Assembly: GCA_014649575.1 (NCBI GenBank)
Contig: BMTH01000004.1
Span: 186,001-250,000 of the forward strand
DNA from: Streptomyces griseoincarnatus
Lineage (GTDB): Bacteria; Actinomycetota; Actinomycetes; Streptomycetales; Streptomycetaceae
Direction: 5' to 3'
DNA: 64,000 bases
Both the position numbers and the translations under genes were made by a program. The notes under the pieces are model-generated. The model was given only the letters and a program-made list of their open reading frames with translations, was not told the DNA's origin and did no database searches. Positions 36,350 through 45,829 of the stretch are shown piece by piece; the stretch's first letter is position 1, and every line of letters starts with the position of its first letter.

Positions 36350-36420
36350 AGGAGCGGGGTCCGGGACGGAGCCCTCGGGGCGGGAAGGGAAAGCGCGGAG
36401 GGGGCGAACACCCCCGCCGT

Positions 36421-37014
36421 TCATGGGTGCAGTTTCTCGCCCTCGGCCAGCATGGCCACGAACTTCTCGATCCGCGCCGCCCGCGTCTCCGCCCGCTTCG
36501 CCTCCTCGATCCGATGCAGGATCGCATACCGATTCCGGCTGTCCAGCGCGTCGAAGAACTCCCGCGCCTCCGCAGGCGCAGCGTCCAACGCCGCCCGCAG
36601 ATCGTCGGGCACGGTCGCCGTCCGCTGACTCGCGTACGCGGCCTCCCACCGCCCGTCAGCCTTCGCCCTCTCCACCTCCCGCAGCCCGGCCGGCCGCATG
36701 CGCCCCTGCTCGATCAGATCCAGCGCCTTCCGCCGGTTGACCGCGGACCACCGGCTCCGCGCACGGCGCGGGGTGAAGCGCTGCACCCAGTGCGTCTCGT
36801 CCAGACTCCTCTTGTGCCCGTCGATCCAGCCGAAGCACAGCGCGGACTCCAGCGCGGTGGCGTAGTCGACGCCCTTCAGCCCGGACCCCTTCCGAGGAAT
36901 CTTCAGCCACAGCCCCTCCGCGTCCCCCTGATGCTCCTCCAGCCACGCCTCGAAGTCCTCCTGGGTCTCGAAACCCAGCACCGGCCCTGTCGTACCGCCC
37001 GTCCCACCTGCCAT
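36421..37014 (-). CDS. YdeI/OmpD-associated family protein
   Basis: About 197 aa. The YdeI-type pattern is seen in FETQEDFEAWLEEHQ, GLWLKIPRKGSG, ALCFGWIDGHKRSLDE and FTPRRARSRWSAVNRRKAL, followed by a Lys/Arg/Ala-rich helical tail with FFDALDSRNRYAILHRIEEAK. The biochemical role is not established; some members are described as bacteriocin-protection proteins. The ATG at 37014 is chosen; a TTG four codons upstream is possible. It stands alone, convergent to the das operon. Confidence 0.82.
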   Translation of the reverse strand: MAGGTGGTTGPVLGFETQEDFEAWLEEHQGDAEGLWLKIPRKGSGLKGVDYATALESALCFGWIDGHKRSLDETHWVQRFTPRRARSRWSAVNRRKALDLIEQGRMRPAGLREVERAKADGRWEAAYASQRTATVPDDLRAALDAAPAEAREFFDALDSRNRYAILHRIEEAKRAETRAARIEKFVAMLAEGEKLHP

Positions 37015-37172
37015 GCGCCCATGCAAGCCCGGTTCGGCGGCCGGGTCAACGGCCGCCCGACACCGGGGTGTTGCGGGTGAAACGATGGCGGAGCGTGTCG
37101 TTATTGGGCCGAACGGGTGACCATGGGTAAGAATTGGCCGATGCAGACAGCCAGCGCGACAGGGGACGGAGC

Positions 37173-37568
37173 ATGCCGGTGAGCAGCCACGATGTCACCG
37201 ACGAACAGTGGGAGGGGCTCGCCCAGGTCGTGCCGCTGCGGGGCCGCGACGCATGGCCGTCCTCGGTCGGCCACCGCGCCGTGCCCGAGGCCCCCACGGA
37301 GGCGCGGCGCCGCTTCGTCGTCCTCCGTGTGAACGTGTTCGCGGACGCCCGGGAGGTCGCCGAGACCCTGATGTCCGGCATACCCGTCCTCCTCGACCTG
37401 ACAGGCGCGGAACCGGACGTCGCCAAGCGCGTCCTCGACTTCAGCACGGGCGTCGTCTTCGGCCTCGCAAGCGGGATGCACCGCGTGGACCGCAACGTCT
37501 TCCTGCTGACACCGGAGGGCATGGAGGTCACCGGGCTGATGGAAGGCGTAGGGGCGCCCGGCGCGTGA
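37173..37568 (+). CDS. SepF-family cell-division protein (short paralogue)
   Basis: 131 aa. The C-terminal SepF domain is clear: VNVFADAREVAETLMSGIPVLLDLTG, then AKRVLDFSTGVVFGLASGMHRVDRNVFLLTP. The N-terminal amphipathic membrane anchor and long linker of the main SepF are absent or much reduced. Streptomyces carry several SepF paralogues, and this resembles the short form, which may modulate FtsZ anchoring at septa. ATG at 37173 follows GGGGACGGAG; an upstream in-frame TTG is less likely. Confidence 0.87.
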   Translation: MPVSSHDVTDEQWEGLAQVVPLRGRDAWPSSVGHRAVPEAPTEARRRFVVLRVNVFADAREVAETLMSGIPVLLDLTGAEPDVAKRVLDFSTGVVFGLASGMHRVDRNVFLLTPEGMEVTGLMEGVGAPGA

Positions 37569-37672
37569 CGGTCCACGCGCCCCGCGCGCACGGATCGGCG
37601 CGCCGTCCGTTCGTAGGAACGACCCCCTGAGGGAACGGTTCGGCGGCAGCGGAAGCGTTTAGCGTCCGGCGC

Positions 37673-38890
37673 ATGACCCCGCCGCCCCCGCCCCAGCCGG
37701 TCGCGACGACGCCCCCGCCGCCCGCCGCGCCGTCCACACACGCGCGCGTGGATGCCGGGCAGGCCCGGCGCCCCTCGCTGCCGCGGGTCACCGAGCTGCT
37801 GCTCTCCGCCTTCGCCGGGCACCGGGGCACCACGTTCCGGCTGGGCGACCTGACCCTGCTCGCCGGCCCCAGCGGCACGGGCAAGACCACCGCGCTGCGC
37901 GCGTACGAGGCGCTCGCCCGGCTCGGCGGCGGGGCCGAATTGGGTGAGGTGTTCCCGGACCCGTCGGCCTGTGTCCCGGAGCGGGCCCGGCCCGACGCCC
38001 AGCGTCGCCGCGGCTTCCGCATCGGCTGCACCGCCGACGGTCCCGAAGGCCCGGTCCGCCTGGAGGTCGCCGTCCAGGCGGAACCCGAACTGCGCATCGT
38101 GGGGGAGAGGCTGTCCGCCGACGGCCTGGTCCTGCTGGAGACCGCGCTGCGCGACCCGAGCCGGCGCTCCGTGCAGGCCGCCTGGCACACGGCGGGCGCC
38201 ACCGCCGTCACCCGTGCGCCCCTCCCCGACGACCGTCTCGGCACCGCGCTGCTTCCCCTGCGCGTGGCCGGCACGACCGAGGGGCAGCTCCGCGTGCTGG
38301 CCGCGGCCGAGCAGATGCTGGTGGCGCTGCGCTCCGTCTTCCCCTGCGACCCCCGCCCCGAGCGGATGCGGGACCCCGTCCCGGCGGGCAGCGGGCGGCT
38401 GCTCCCGGGCTGCGAGAACCTCGCCGACGTGCTGTGGCGCACCCGCTCCGAGTGCACCCGCCGCCACGCCCTGCTCGTCGACGCGGTGCGCGTCGGCTGC
38501 GCCGGACCCGTCGCCGACCTGCTCGCCGAGCCGTGCGCCGGAGGGCGCCTGGTGCGCGCCGTACTGGACCGCGGCAACGGCGCCCGCACCACGCTGCGGC
38601 GGCTCGGCGACGGCGAACTGCGCTACACCGCCCTCGCGCTGGTGCTGCTGACAGGACCCGGTGTGCTGGAGGCCGACGTGCCCGGCGAGGTCCCGGCCGC
38701 CCTGCAGTGCCTCACCGTCCTCGCCGACGGCCTGGACCGGGCGCAGGATCCGGCTCAGCGCGCGGCCCTGCTGGCGCTGGCGTCGCGGATGTGCGAGCGG
38801 GGGCACATCCGCCTGGTCGGCGCGGTGAGCGACGCGACCTGGGCCGCCGGGGTGTCCGGGGCGACCGTGGTACACCTGAGGCGTGACTGA
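37673..38890 (+). CDS. AAA-type ATPase (RecF/ABC-like ATP-binding protein)
   Basis: 405 aa. A Pro-rich tail of about 20 residues leads to a P-loop at residues 65-72 (GPSGTGKT) in a context (FRLGDLTLLAGPSGTGKTTAL) typical of SMC/RecF-like ATPases. A late GELRYTALALVLLTGPGVLE resembles a signature/Walker B region. No DNA-binding or other extra domain is evident. It overlaps the MazG-like gene by 8 bp, so the two are translated together and possibly act together. Function otherwise unknown. Confidence 0.75.
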   Translation: MTPPPPPQPVATTPPPPAAPSTHARVDAGQARRPSLPRVTELLLSAFAGHRGTTFRLGDLTLLAGPSGTGKTTALRAYEALARLGGGAELGEVFPDPSACVPERARPDAQRRRGFRIGCTADGPEGPVRLEVAVQAEPELRIVGERLSADGLVLLETALRDPSRRSVQAAWHTAGATAVTRAPLPDDRLGTALLPLRVAGTTEGQLRVLAAAEQMLVALRSVFPCDPRPERMRDPVPAGSGRLLPGCENLADVLWRTRSECTRRHALLVDAVRVGCAGPVADLLAEPCAGGRLVRAVLDRGNGARTTLRRLGDGELRYTALALVLLTGPGVLEADVPGEVPAALQCLTVLADGLDRAQDPAQRAALLALASRMCERGHIRLVGAVSDATWAAGVSGATVVHLRRD

Positions 38891-39263
38891 CCCGCACGAC
38901 GACGCGTCCCGGCCCGCCGGCCTGCCCGCGCTCCAGCGGCGCCTCGCCGACTTCGCCGCCGCGCGGAACTGGCAGCCGTACCACACGCCCAAGAACCTCG
39001 TCGCCGCGCTCGGTGTGGAGGCCGCCGAACTGCAGGAGATCTTCCAGTGGTTGACGCCGGAGGAGTCCGCCCGCGTGATGGACGACCCGGACAGCGCGCA
39101 CCGCGTCACCGACGAGGTGGCCGACGTGCTCGCCTACCTCCTCCAGTTCTGCGAGGTCCTCGGCGTCGACCCGCTGGCCGCGCTGGCCGAGAAGATCGAC
39201 CGGAACGAGCACAGGTTCCCGCTGCCGGACCCGGAGCGGTCCGGCGCTCCGCCCCACGCCTAG
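38883..39263 (+). CDS. MazG-like nucleotide pyrophosphohydrolase
   Basis: 126 aa. The all-alpha NTP pyrophosphohydrolase pattern is present: KNLVAALGVEAAELQEIFQW gives the first ExxE pair, and VTDEVADVLAYLLQFCEVLGVD gives the second acidic EVADV motif that binds Mg2+. Such enzymes hydrolyse non-canonical or excess NTPs to NMP and PPi. Start is GTG at 38883 inside the end of the ATPase gene. Confidence 0.87.
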   Translation: MTDPHDDASRPAGLPALQRRLADFAAARNWQPYHTPKNLVAALGVEAAELQEIFQWLTPEESARVMDDPDSAHRVTDEVADVLAYLLQFCEVLGVDPLAALAEKIDRNEHRFPLPDPERSGAPPHA

Positions 39264-39292
39264 GAGCCACCCCTTCCGCTCTTACGCTCCGT

Positions 39293-39308
39293 GGTCGAAC
39301 ATTCGACC
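39293..39308. promoter_or_regulatory. perfect 16-bp dyad upstream of the 39444 gene
   Basis: GGTCGAACATTCGACC has 7-bp arms around CA, about 135 bases before the next start codon. It resembles half of an SOS box (TCGAAC...), but the spacing is wrong for LexA. Probably an operator of an unidentified regulator. Confidence 0.45.
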
Positions 39309-39443
39309 CGACACCCAGGGCTGTCCACAGATTTCGGACTTCCTCTGGCCTTTTGTCTCACAGAGCTTCACTCTGGGTAGTGAACAAGGGAGTTCAACGG
39401 ATGCGGACGCGTGGGCAGCGCGTCGGACAGACGGGGGCAGCGC

Positions 39444-39914
39444 ATGGACGCTGTGCGGCTCATCGTGACGAGCAGGAGGGCCCTGGCCGCCGGCGGCGGG
39501 GTCCCGGATCTGCTGACCGAGGTGTGGCAGGCGCAGGCCCTGGCCCAGGCGATAGGGAGCCGCCTGGCCCTCGCGGGTCCGCCGCACCTGCGTGGTGAGG
39601 CAACAGGGTTGGCCGATCTGGCCGGCCACGGCATCGGCGTCCTCGACCGGGCGCCGCTGGATTCCGGTGAGCCGCGCGCGGCCCGGCTCACCGAGCTGGG
39701 CGACACCCGCGCGTGCCTGATGCACCTGGGCGGCCTGCTCGGCGACGTCGGCATCGCCCTGGTCGGCATCGCCTGCGCCGCCGACGACGAGGCGACGTAC
39801 TGGAGCTGTGTCGAGGCCATCGACGCGGCGGACGAGGCCCGTGACCGCGTCCGGGACATGCTCCGCAAACTGGCGGAGCGGGAGGCGGCGCTACCTCGGC
39901 GGGAGGCAGGCTGA
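39444..39914 (+). CDS. conserved actinobacterial hypothetical protein
   Basis: 156 aa, predicted mostly helical, acidic at the C-terminus (DAADEARDRVRDMLRKLAEREAAL). It starts MDAVRLIVTSRRALAAG with a GGGGG ribosome site 5 bases upstream of the ATG. I believe this corresponds to a Streptomyces-specific DUF family (possibly DUF6099), but I cannot confirm that. A Cys/Ala-rich segment (IALVGIACAADD) might be a buried helix. No catalytic motif is visible. Confidence 0.7.
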   Translation: MDAVRLIVTSRRALAAGGGVPDLLTEVWQAQALAQAIGSRLALAGPPHLRGEATGLADLAGHGIGVLDRAPLDSGEPRAARLTELGDTRACLMHLGGLLGDVGIALVGIACAADDEATYWSCVEAIDAADEARDRVRDMLRKLAEREAALPRREAG

Positions 39915-40239
39915 CCGCCCGCCTCCCTCGCACCCGTCGGAGCACCCGCCGAAGCCGGCCGAACGCGACCTCGCAGTGCGGTCGCGGCGCCATCGGGGAG
40001 CAGCGCGGCTGGGACCTGTCCGGCACCCGGCGCCGTCTGGCCGCCGCGGCCGCCTGCGCCGCGGCCCTCGCCCTCCCGCTCCGCCCCGCCCGTCGGCGCC
40101 CTCGGCCGCGGTCCGCTTCAGACGTCTTCGGGCCCGCGCGGCCGGCCCGCCCGGTACAGGCCTCCTCGCTGCCCGGGTCGTCCGAGCCGAGGACGAAGAA
40201 CAGGGCCGGGCGAACGTGCTGGGCGGCCCGCAGCCCGCC
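39915..40239. other. 325-bp gap without a supported gene
   Basis: Several frames are open on both strands simply because of high G+C. One rightward frame reads like a degenerate signal sequence (RRRLAAAAACAAALALPL), but it has no ribosome site, is rich in Arg and Pro, and runs into the end of the opposite gene. I regard the stretch as non-coding or as decayed coding sequence. Confidence 0.4.
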
Positions 40240-40518
40240 TCAGACGCCCGTGCCGTTCCCCGAGCCCTCCCCGGCGGCCACCCCGACCTCCGCCGCGCAC
40301 CCTCCGCCTGACGGCCCTGACGGCCCTGACGGCCCTGACGGCCCCGACCCCCCTGACGCCTCGCTCTTCCCGCCGGCCCCCTGAAGCTCCGCGTCCAGCG
40401 CGGACAGGTCCGCGTTCAGTGCCGCCATCAGCAAATCCATCTGCGCGAGCAGACCCCCCTGCGGCCCTCCGGTTGCCGCCCCGCCCCGCTGCGGCACACT
40501 GCTCTGCTCGTCCGACAT
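40240..40518 (-). CDS. small protein with collagen-like GPS repeats (92 aa)
   Basis: MSDEQSSVPQRGG opens the protein. A helical middle (LLAQMDLLMAALNADLSALDAELQ) is followed by Gly-Pro-Ser triplets (four in a row) encoded by a 9-bp DNA repeat (near 40317-40350), then a Gly/Ala tail. GAGGGGG precedes the ATG by 6 bases, a good ribosome site. No signal peptide. Function unknown. The helical core may oligomerise, with the repeat as a flexible tail. Confidence 0.6.
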   Translation of the reverse strand: MSDEQSSVPQRGGAATGGPQGGLLAQMDLLMAALNADLSALDAELQGAGGKSEASGGSGPSGPSGPSGPSGGGCAAEVGVAAGEGSGNGTGV

Positions 40519-40728
40519 GACGGCCCCCTCGGCCCATGGCCCCGCCCGGGGCCGACACGGTGACACCCCGGCGTCACAGGGCCGGCGCGGGCGCCGGACG
40601 CTCCGGCTCCGAACGAGCCAACGATCTTCCCCACCCCCGGTCACGACCGGCCGTACCACCGGCGTGCGACGAGGCACGCCGACGGCCCCCGCGCGCCCCC
40701 GTCCCGGGGAACGTGCAGGATAAGAGGC

Positions 40729-41652
40729 ATGGATCTGCGCATCTTCACCGAGCCCCAGCAGGGGGCCACCTACGACACCTTGCTCACCGTCGCCAAGGCC
40801 ACCGAGGACCTCGGCTTCGACGCCTTCTTCCGCTCCGACCACTACCTGAGCATGGGCTCCGGGGACGGCCTGCCCGGTCCCACCGACGCCTGGATCACAC
40901 TCGCCGGACTCGCCCGCGAGACCAAGCGGATCCGTCTCGGCACACTCATGACGGCCGGCACCTTCCGCCTGCCCGGCGTGCTCGCCATCCAGGTCGCGCA
41001 GGTCGACCAGATGTCCGGCGGCCGCGTCGAACTCGGCCTGGGCGCGGGCTGGTTCGAGGAGGAGCACAAGGCGTACGGCATCCCCTTCCCCAAGGAGAAG
41101 TTCGCCCGCCTCGAGGAGCAGCTGGAGATCGTCACCGGCCTGTGGGCCACCGAGGCCGGCAAGACGTACGACTTCCACGGCACCTACTACGACCTCACCA
41201 AGTCGCCCGCGCTGCCCAAGCCGGCCCAGTCCAAGGTGCCCGTGCTGATCGGCGGCCACGGCGCCAGGCGGACCCCGCGCCTCGCGGCCCGGTTCGCCGA
41301 CGAGTTCAACATCCCCTTCGCGTCGGTCGAGGACTCCGCTGCCCAGTTCGAGCGGGTCCGCGACGCCGCCCGTGAGGCCGGACGCGACCCCGGCGAGCTC
41401 GTCTACTCCAACGCCCTCGTGGTCTGCGTCGGCCGCGACGACCAGGAGGTGGCGCGCCGCGCCGCCGCGATCGGCCGCGAGGTCGACGAGCTGAAGGCGA
41501 ACGGCCTGGCGGGCTCCCCGGCCGAGGTGGTCGACAAGATCGGCCGCTACGCCGAGGCCGGCTCCCGGCGCGTCTACCTCCAGGTGCTCGACCTGTCCGA
41601 CCTGGACCACCTGGAGCTGATCTCCTCCCAGGTCCAGTCCCAGCTGTCCTGA
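40729..41652 (+). CDS. LLM-class F420-dependent oxidoreductase
   Basis: 307 aa with the luciferase-like TIM-barrel pattern: FDAFFRSDHYLSM, IRLGTLMTAGTFRLPGVLA, GGRVELGLGAGWFEEEHKAYG and PVLIGGHGARRTPRLAARFADEFN. Actinobacterial members with this pattern usually use reduced F420 rather than FMN. Single gene with AAGAGG before its ATG. The substrate cannot be predicted. Confidence 0.88.
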   Translation: MDLRIFTEPQQGATYDTLLTVAKATEDLGFDAFFRSDHYLSMGSGDGLPGPTDAWITLAGLARETKRIRLGTLMTAGTFRLPGVLAIQVAQVDQMSGGRVELGLGAGWFEEEHKAYGIPFPKEKFARLEEQLEIVTGLWATEAGKTYDFHGTYYDLTKSPALPKPAQSKVPVLIGGHGARRTPRLAARFADEFNIPFASVEDSAAQFERVRDAAREAGRDPGELVYSNALVVCVGRDDQEVARRAAAIGREVDELKANGLAGSPAEVVDKIGRYAEAGSRRVYLQVLDLSDLDHLELISSQVQSQLS

Positions 41653-41753
41653 CCGGAGCACAGGGCGGAGCCGTCCCACCCGGGGCGGCCCCGCCCGGCA
41701 GGCGCGCGAAAAATGCGCGGACCGCCGCGACGCCTTCCCTGTACGTTGGGCCG

Positions 41754-41771
41754 ACACCGGAATCCCGGTGT
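41754..41771 (+). promoter_or_regulatory. leader hairpin before hen1
   Basis: ACACCGG and CCGGTGT form a 7-bp stem with an AATC loop 39 bases before the hen1 start. It could be an operator or an mRNA leader element; no terminator features follow. Confidence 0.35.
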
Positions 41772-41809
41772 GTCCCCCCAGCTCAGAAGGTGTCTCGAGG
41801 TGTGACTCC

Positions 41810-43273
41810 GTGTTCCTGACGATCAGTACCACCGGCTCCGCGCAGCGCCCGGCGACCGACCTCGGTCATCTGCTGCACAAGCATCCCGAGAAGGCGCAGG
41901 CGTTCTCCACGTCGTACGGCACGGCGCACGTCCTCTACCCCGAGGCGGACGCCGAGCGCTGCACGGCGGCGCTGCTGCTGGAGGTGGACGCTGTGGCACT
42001 GGTCCGGCGCGGCAAGGGCAAGGGCCGCGGCGGCGCACCCGACGCCGCCCTCGCCCAGTACGTCAACGACCGCCCCTACGCGGCCTCTTCGCTGCTCGCC
42101 GTCGCCCTCGGCTCGGTCTTCTCCAGCGCCATGCGCGGCGTGTGCACGGCGCGTCCGGAGCTGCCGGGCGCCCCGCGGCCGCTGCGCATCGAGGTGCCCG
42201 CGCTGCCCGCGCGCGGCGGCGCCGACCTGGTCCGCCGCCTCTTCGAGCCGCTCGGCTGGACGGTCACCGCCGAACCCGTGCCGCTGGACACCGAGTTCCC
42301 GGAGTGGGGCGACTCCCGCTACATACGCCTGACCCTTCTGGCCGCCGACCTCACCCTCGCCGAGGCGCTGCGCCACCTCTACGTGCTGCTCCCCGTCCTG
42401 GACGACGCCAAGCACTACTGGGTCTCCCCGGACGAGGTCGACAAGCTGCTGCGCGCCGGCGACGGCTGGCTGGCCGCCCACCCCGAGCGGGAACTGATCA
42501 CCCGCCGCTACCTCTCCCACCGCTGGTCGCTGACCCGGCAGGCGAACGAGCGGCTGGAGCTGGTACGGCTGGCCGAGGCGGACGACAGCGAGGTCGAGGA
42601 CCTCGACAACGCCGTCGCGCCGGAGGCCGAGGACGAGGAGAAGCCGACCCCGCTCGCCGTGCAGCGCCGCGAGGCGATCCTCGGCGTGCTGCGCGCGTCC
42701 GGCGCCGCCCGGGTGCTCGACCTCGGCTGCGGGCAGGGCCAGTTGGTGCAGGCGCTGCTGAAGGACCCGGCGTTCACCGAGATCGTCGGCGTGGACGTGT
42801 CGATGCGGGCGCTCACCATCGCCTCCCGCCGCCTGAAGCTGGACCGCATGGGGGAGCGGCAGGCGTCCCGCGTCACCCTGCTCCAGGGCTCCCTCGCCTA
42901 CACCGACAAGCGCCTCAAGGGGTATGACGCGGCCGTGCTCAGCGAGGTGATCGAGCACCTCGACCTGCCGCGGCTGCCGGCGCTGGAGTACGCGGTGTTC
43001 GGGTCGGCCCGCCCTCGGACCGTCTGCGTGACCACCCCGAACGTCGAGTACAACGTGCGCTGGGAGAGCCTGCCGGCCGGGCACGCCCGGCACGGCGACC
43101 ACCGCTTCGAGTGGACCCGTGAGGAGTTCCGCGGCTGGGCCCGCACCGTCGCCGAACGGCACGGGTACGCCGTGGAGTTCCTGCCCGTCGGGCCGGACGA
43201 CCCCGAGGTCGGACCGCCCACCCAGATGGCCGTGTTCCGGCTCGGCACCCCGAAGGAGGCGAAGGCCGCATGA
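41810..43273 (+). CDS. hen1: 3'-terminal RNA ribose 2'-O-methyltransferase Hen1
   Basis: About 487 aa. The N-terminal half is the bacterial Hen1 accessory domain (FLTISTTGSAQRPATDLGHLL, then KHYWVSPDEVDKLL). The C-terminal half is the methyltransferase: SAM motif VLDLGCGQGQLVQALL at about residue 302, the metal-binding SEVIEHLDLPRLPALE, and later HGDHRFEWTREEF. Bacterial Hen1 methylates the 2'-OH at a cleaved RNA 3' end so that, after sealing by Pnkp, the junction resists renewed cleavage by ribotoxins. GTG at 41810 is preceded by GAGGTG. It overlaps pnkp by 4 bp, the standard operon arrangement. Confidence 0.95.
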   Translation: MFLTISTTGSAQRPATDLGHLLHKHPEKAQAFSTSYGTAHVLYPEADAERCTAALLLEVDAVALVRRGKGKGRGGAPDAALAQYVNDRPYAASSLLAVALGSVFSSAMRGVCTARPELPGAPRPLRIEVPALPARGGADLVRRLFEPLGWTVTAEPVPLDTEFPEWGDSRYIRLTLLAADLTLAEALRHLYVLLPVLDDAKHYWVSPDEVDKLLRAGDGWLAAHPERELITRRYLSHRWSLTRQANERLELVRLAEADDSEVEDLDNAVAPEAEDEEKPTPLAVQRREAILGVLRASGAARVLDLGCGQGQLVQALLKDPAFTEIVGVDVSMRALTIASRRLKLDRMGERQASRVTLLQGSLAYTDKRLKGYDAAVLSEVIEHLDLPRLPALEYAVFGSARPRTVCVTTPNVEYNVRWESLPAGHARHGDHRFEWTREEFRGWARTVAERHGYAVEFLPVGPDDPEVGPPTQMAVFRLGTPKEAKAA

Positions 43274-45828
43274 CCACCACCGACACCACCGCCGCCGCGC
43301 GCGGCCGTGCCCTGCCGGTCACCGACCTGTCCCTGGTCGTGCTGATCGGCGCCTCCGGCTCGGGCAAGTCCACCTTCGCGGACCGTCACTTCAAGCCGAC
43401 GGAGGTCATCTCCTCCGACTTCTGCCGGGGTCTGGTCGCCGACGACGAGAACGACCAGAGCGCCTCCCGTGACGCCTTCGACGTGCTGCACTACATCGCG
43501 GGCAAGCGCCTCGCGGCCGGCCGCCGCACCGTCGTCGACGCCACCAGCGTGCAGCAGGACGCGCGGCGCCAGCTGATCGACCTGGCCAAGCAGTACGACG
43601 TGCTGCCCATCGCCATCGTGCTCGACGTGCCCGAGGAGGTGTGCGCCGAGCGCAACGCGGCCCGCACCGACCGCGCGGACATGCCCCGCCGGGTCATCCG
43701 CCGCCACACCCGCGAGCTCCGGCGCAGCCTGCGTCACCTGGAGCGCGAGGGCTTCCGCAAGGTGCACGTGCTGCGCGGCGTGGAGGAGGTCGAGCACGCC
43801 ACCGTCGTCACGGAGAAGCGGTTCAACGACCTCACCCACCTCACCGGCCCGTTCGACATCGTCGGCGACGTCCACGGCTGCTCCTCGGAGCTGGAGGCGC
43901 TGCTCGGCAAGCTGGGCTACGTCGACGGCGTCCACCCGGAGGGCCGCACCGCCGTGTTCGTCGGCGACCTCGTCGACCGCGGGCCCGACAGCCCCGGCGT
44001 GCTGCGCCGCGTGATGACGATGGTCAAGTCGGGCAACGCCCTGTGCGTGCCCGGCAACCACGAGAACAAGTTCGGCCGCCACCTCAAGGGCCGCAAGGTC
44101 CAGCTCACCCACGGACTCGCCGAGACCGTCGCGCAGATGGAGGGCGAGAGCGAGGAGTTCCGCGCCGAGGTCCAAGAGTTCGTCGAGGGACTGGTCAGCC
44201 ACTACGTCCTCGACGGCGGCAAGCTCGTGGTCTGCCACGCCGGCCTGCCCGAGAAGTACCACGGCCGCACCTCGGGCCGGGTCCGCGGCCACGCCCTCTA
44301 CGGCGACACCACCGGCGAGACCGACGAGTTCGGGCTGCCCGTGCGCTACCCGTGGGCGGAGGACTACCGCGGCCGGGCCGCCGTCGTCTACGGCCACACG
44401 CCCGTGCCCGAGGCGACCTGGCTCAACAACACCATCTGCCTGGACACCGGCGCGGTGTTCGGCGGCAAGCTCACCGCGCTGCGCTGGCCGGAGCGCGAGC
44501 TCGTCGACGTACCGGCCGAGCGGGTCTGGTACGAGCCGGTGCGGCCGCTGCGCACCGAGGCGCCCGGCGGGCACGAGGGGCGTCCGCTGGACCTGGCGGA
44601 CGTGCACGGACGGCGGGTCGTGGAGACCCGGCACATGGGCCGGGTGGCCGTACGGGAGGAGAACGCCGCCGCCGCGCTGGAGGTGATGAGCCGGTTCGCG
44701 CTCGACCCGCGGCTGCTGCCGTACCTGCCGCCGACCATGGCGCCCACCGCCACCTCGCAGCTCGACGGCTACCTGGAGCACCCGGTGGAGGCGTTCGCCC
44801 GGTACGAGCAGGACGGCGTGGCCCGGGTGGTGTGCGAGGAGAAGCACATGGGCTCGCGCGCGGTCGCCCTGGTGTGCCGTGACGCGGAGACGGCGGCCCG
44901 CCGGTTCGGCGCGTCCGAGGGCGGGACGGGCTCGCTGTACACCCGTACCGGCCGGCCGTTCTTCGACGACGCGGACGTCACCGAGGAGATCCTCGGCCGG
45001 CTGCGCACGGCGGCCGGCGAGGCCGGGCTGTGGGAGGAACTGGAGACCGACTGGCTGCTGCTCGACGCCGAGCTGATGCCGTGGTCGCTGAAGGCGTCCG
45101 GGCTGCTGCGCACCCAGTACGCGGCGGTCGGCGCCGCGGCCGGCGCGGTCCTCCCCTCCGCCCTCGCGGCCCTGGAGGGCGCCGCGGCCCGCGGGATCGA
45201 CGTCGGTGAGCTGCTGACCCGCCAGCGCGAGCGCGCCGGTGCGGCGGCCGGGTTCACCGACGCCTACCGGCGCTACTGCTGGACCACCGACGGACTGGAG
45301 GGCGTGCGTCTCGCGCCGTTCCAGATACTCGCCGTCCAGGGGCGCAGCCTGGCCACGCTGCCGCACGACCGGCAGCTCGCCCTGATCGACCGCATGGTCG
45401 AGCACGACGCCACGGGCCTGCTGCAGACCACCCGCCGGCTCTACGTCGACACCGCCGACCCCGAGTCGGTGCGGGCCGGCGTCGACTGGTGGCTGGAGAT
45501 GACCGGACGCGGCGGCGAGGGCATGGTCGTCAAGCCGGTCGACGCCCTGGCCCGCGACGGCGCCGGACGGCTGGTGCAGCCGGGCATCAAGTGCCGCGGC
45601 CGGGAGTACCTGCGGATCATCTACGGTCCCGAGTACACCCGCCCGGAGAACCTGTCCCGGCTGCGGTCCCGCTTCCTCGGCCACAAGCAGTCCCTCGCCC
45701 TGCGCGAGTACGCCCTCGGCCTGGAGGCCCTGGACCGGCTCGCCGGCGGGGAGCCGCTGTGGCGCGTCCACGAGCCGGTGTTCGCGGTGCTCGCCCTGGA
45801 GTCCGAGCCGGTCGACCCGCGCCTGTGA
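43270..45828 (+). CDS. pnkp: polynucleotide kinase-phosphatase-ligase Pnkp
   Basis: 852 aa with the complete three-domain order. The 5' kinase has its P-loop GASGSGKS at residues 27-34. The metallophosphoesterase shows [22 protein letters not shown] and PGNHENKFG. The C-terminal adenylyltransferase has its nucleotidyl Lys at about residue 525 in EEKHMGSRA. It heals both ends of cleaved RNA and, with Hen1, seals them, typically repairing tRNA cut by anticodon nucleases. All key residues that I can check are present. Translation is coupled to hen1 (ATGA), and a strong terminator follows within 2 bases of the stop. Confidence 0.95.
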   Translation: MTTTDTTAAARGRALPVTDLSLVVLIGASGSGKSTFADRHFKPTEVISSDFCRGLVADDENDQSASRDAFDVLHYIAGKRLAAGRRTVVDATSVQQDARRQLIDLAKQYDVLPIAIVLDVPEEVCAERNAARTDRADMPRRVIRRHTRELRRSLRHLEREGFRKVHVLRGVEEVEHATVVTEKRFNDLTHLTGPFDIVGDVHGCSSELEALLGKLGYVDGVHPEGRTAVFVGDLVDRGPDSPGVLRRVMTMVKSGNALCVPGNHENKFGRHLKGRKVQLTHGLAETVAQMEGESEEFRAEVQEFVEGLVSHYVLDGGKLVVCHAGLPEKYHGRTSGRVRGHALYGDTTGETDEFGLPVRYPWAEDYRGRAAVVYGHTPVPEATWLNNTICLDTGAVFGGKLTALRWPERELVDVPAERVWYEPVRPLRTEAPGGHEGRPLDLADVHGRRVVETRHMGRVAVREENAAAALEVMSRFALDPRLLPYLPPTMAPTATSQLDGYLEHPVEAFARYEQDGVARVVCEEKHMGSRAVALVCRDAETAARRFGASEGGTGSLYTRTGRPFFDDADVTEEILGRLRTAAGEAGLWEELETDWLLLDAELMPWSLKASGLLRTQYAAVGAAAGAVLPSALAALEGAAARGIDVGELLTRQRERAGAAAGFTDAYRRYCWTTDGLEGVRLAPFQILAVQGRSLATLPHDRQLALIDRMVEHDATGLLQTTRRLYVDTADPESVRAGVDWWLEMTGRGGEGMVVKPVDALARDGAGRLVQPGIKCRGREYLRIIYGPEYTRPENLSRLRSRFLGHKQSLALREYALGLEALDRLAGGEPLWRVHEPVFAVLALESEPVDPRL

Positions 45829-45829
45829 G

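Noticed and set aside
39293..39308. LexA/SOS box
   Set aside because: The arms resemble TCGAAC/GTTCGA but the 2-base spacing does not fit the GAAC-N4-GTTC consensus.
39915..40239. Secreted protein gene suggested by an Ala/Leu-rich stretch
   Set aside because: No start with a ribosome site; the downstream sequence is Arg/Pro-rich, and the frame overlaps the better supported opposite gene.
40560..40577. CRP-like site GTGAC-N8-GTCAC upstream of the LLM oxidoreductase
   Set aside because: The spacing does not match TGTGA-N6-TCACA, and such short dyads are frequent in this base composition.
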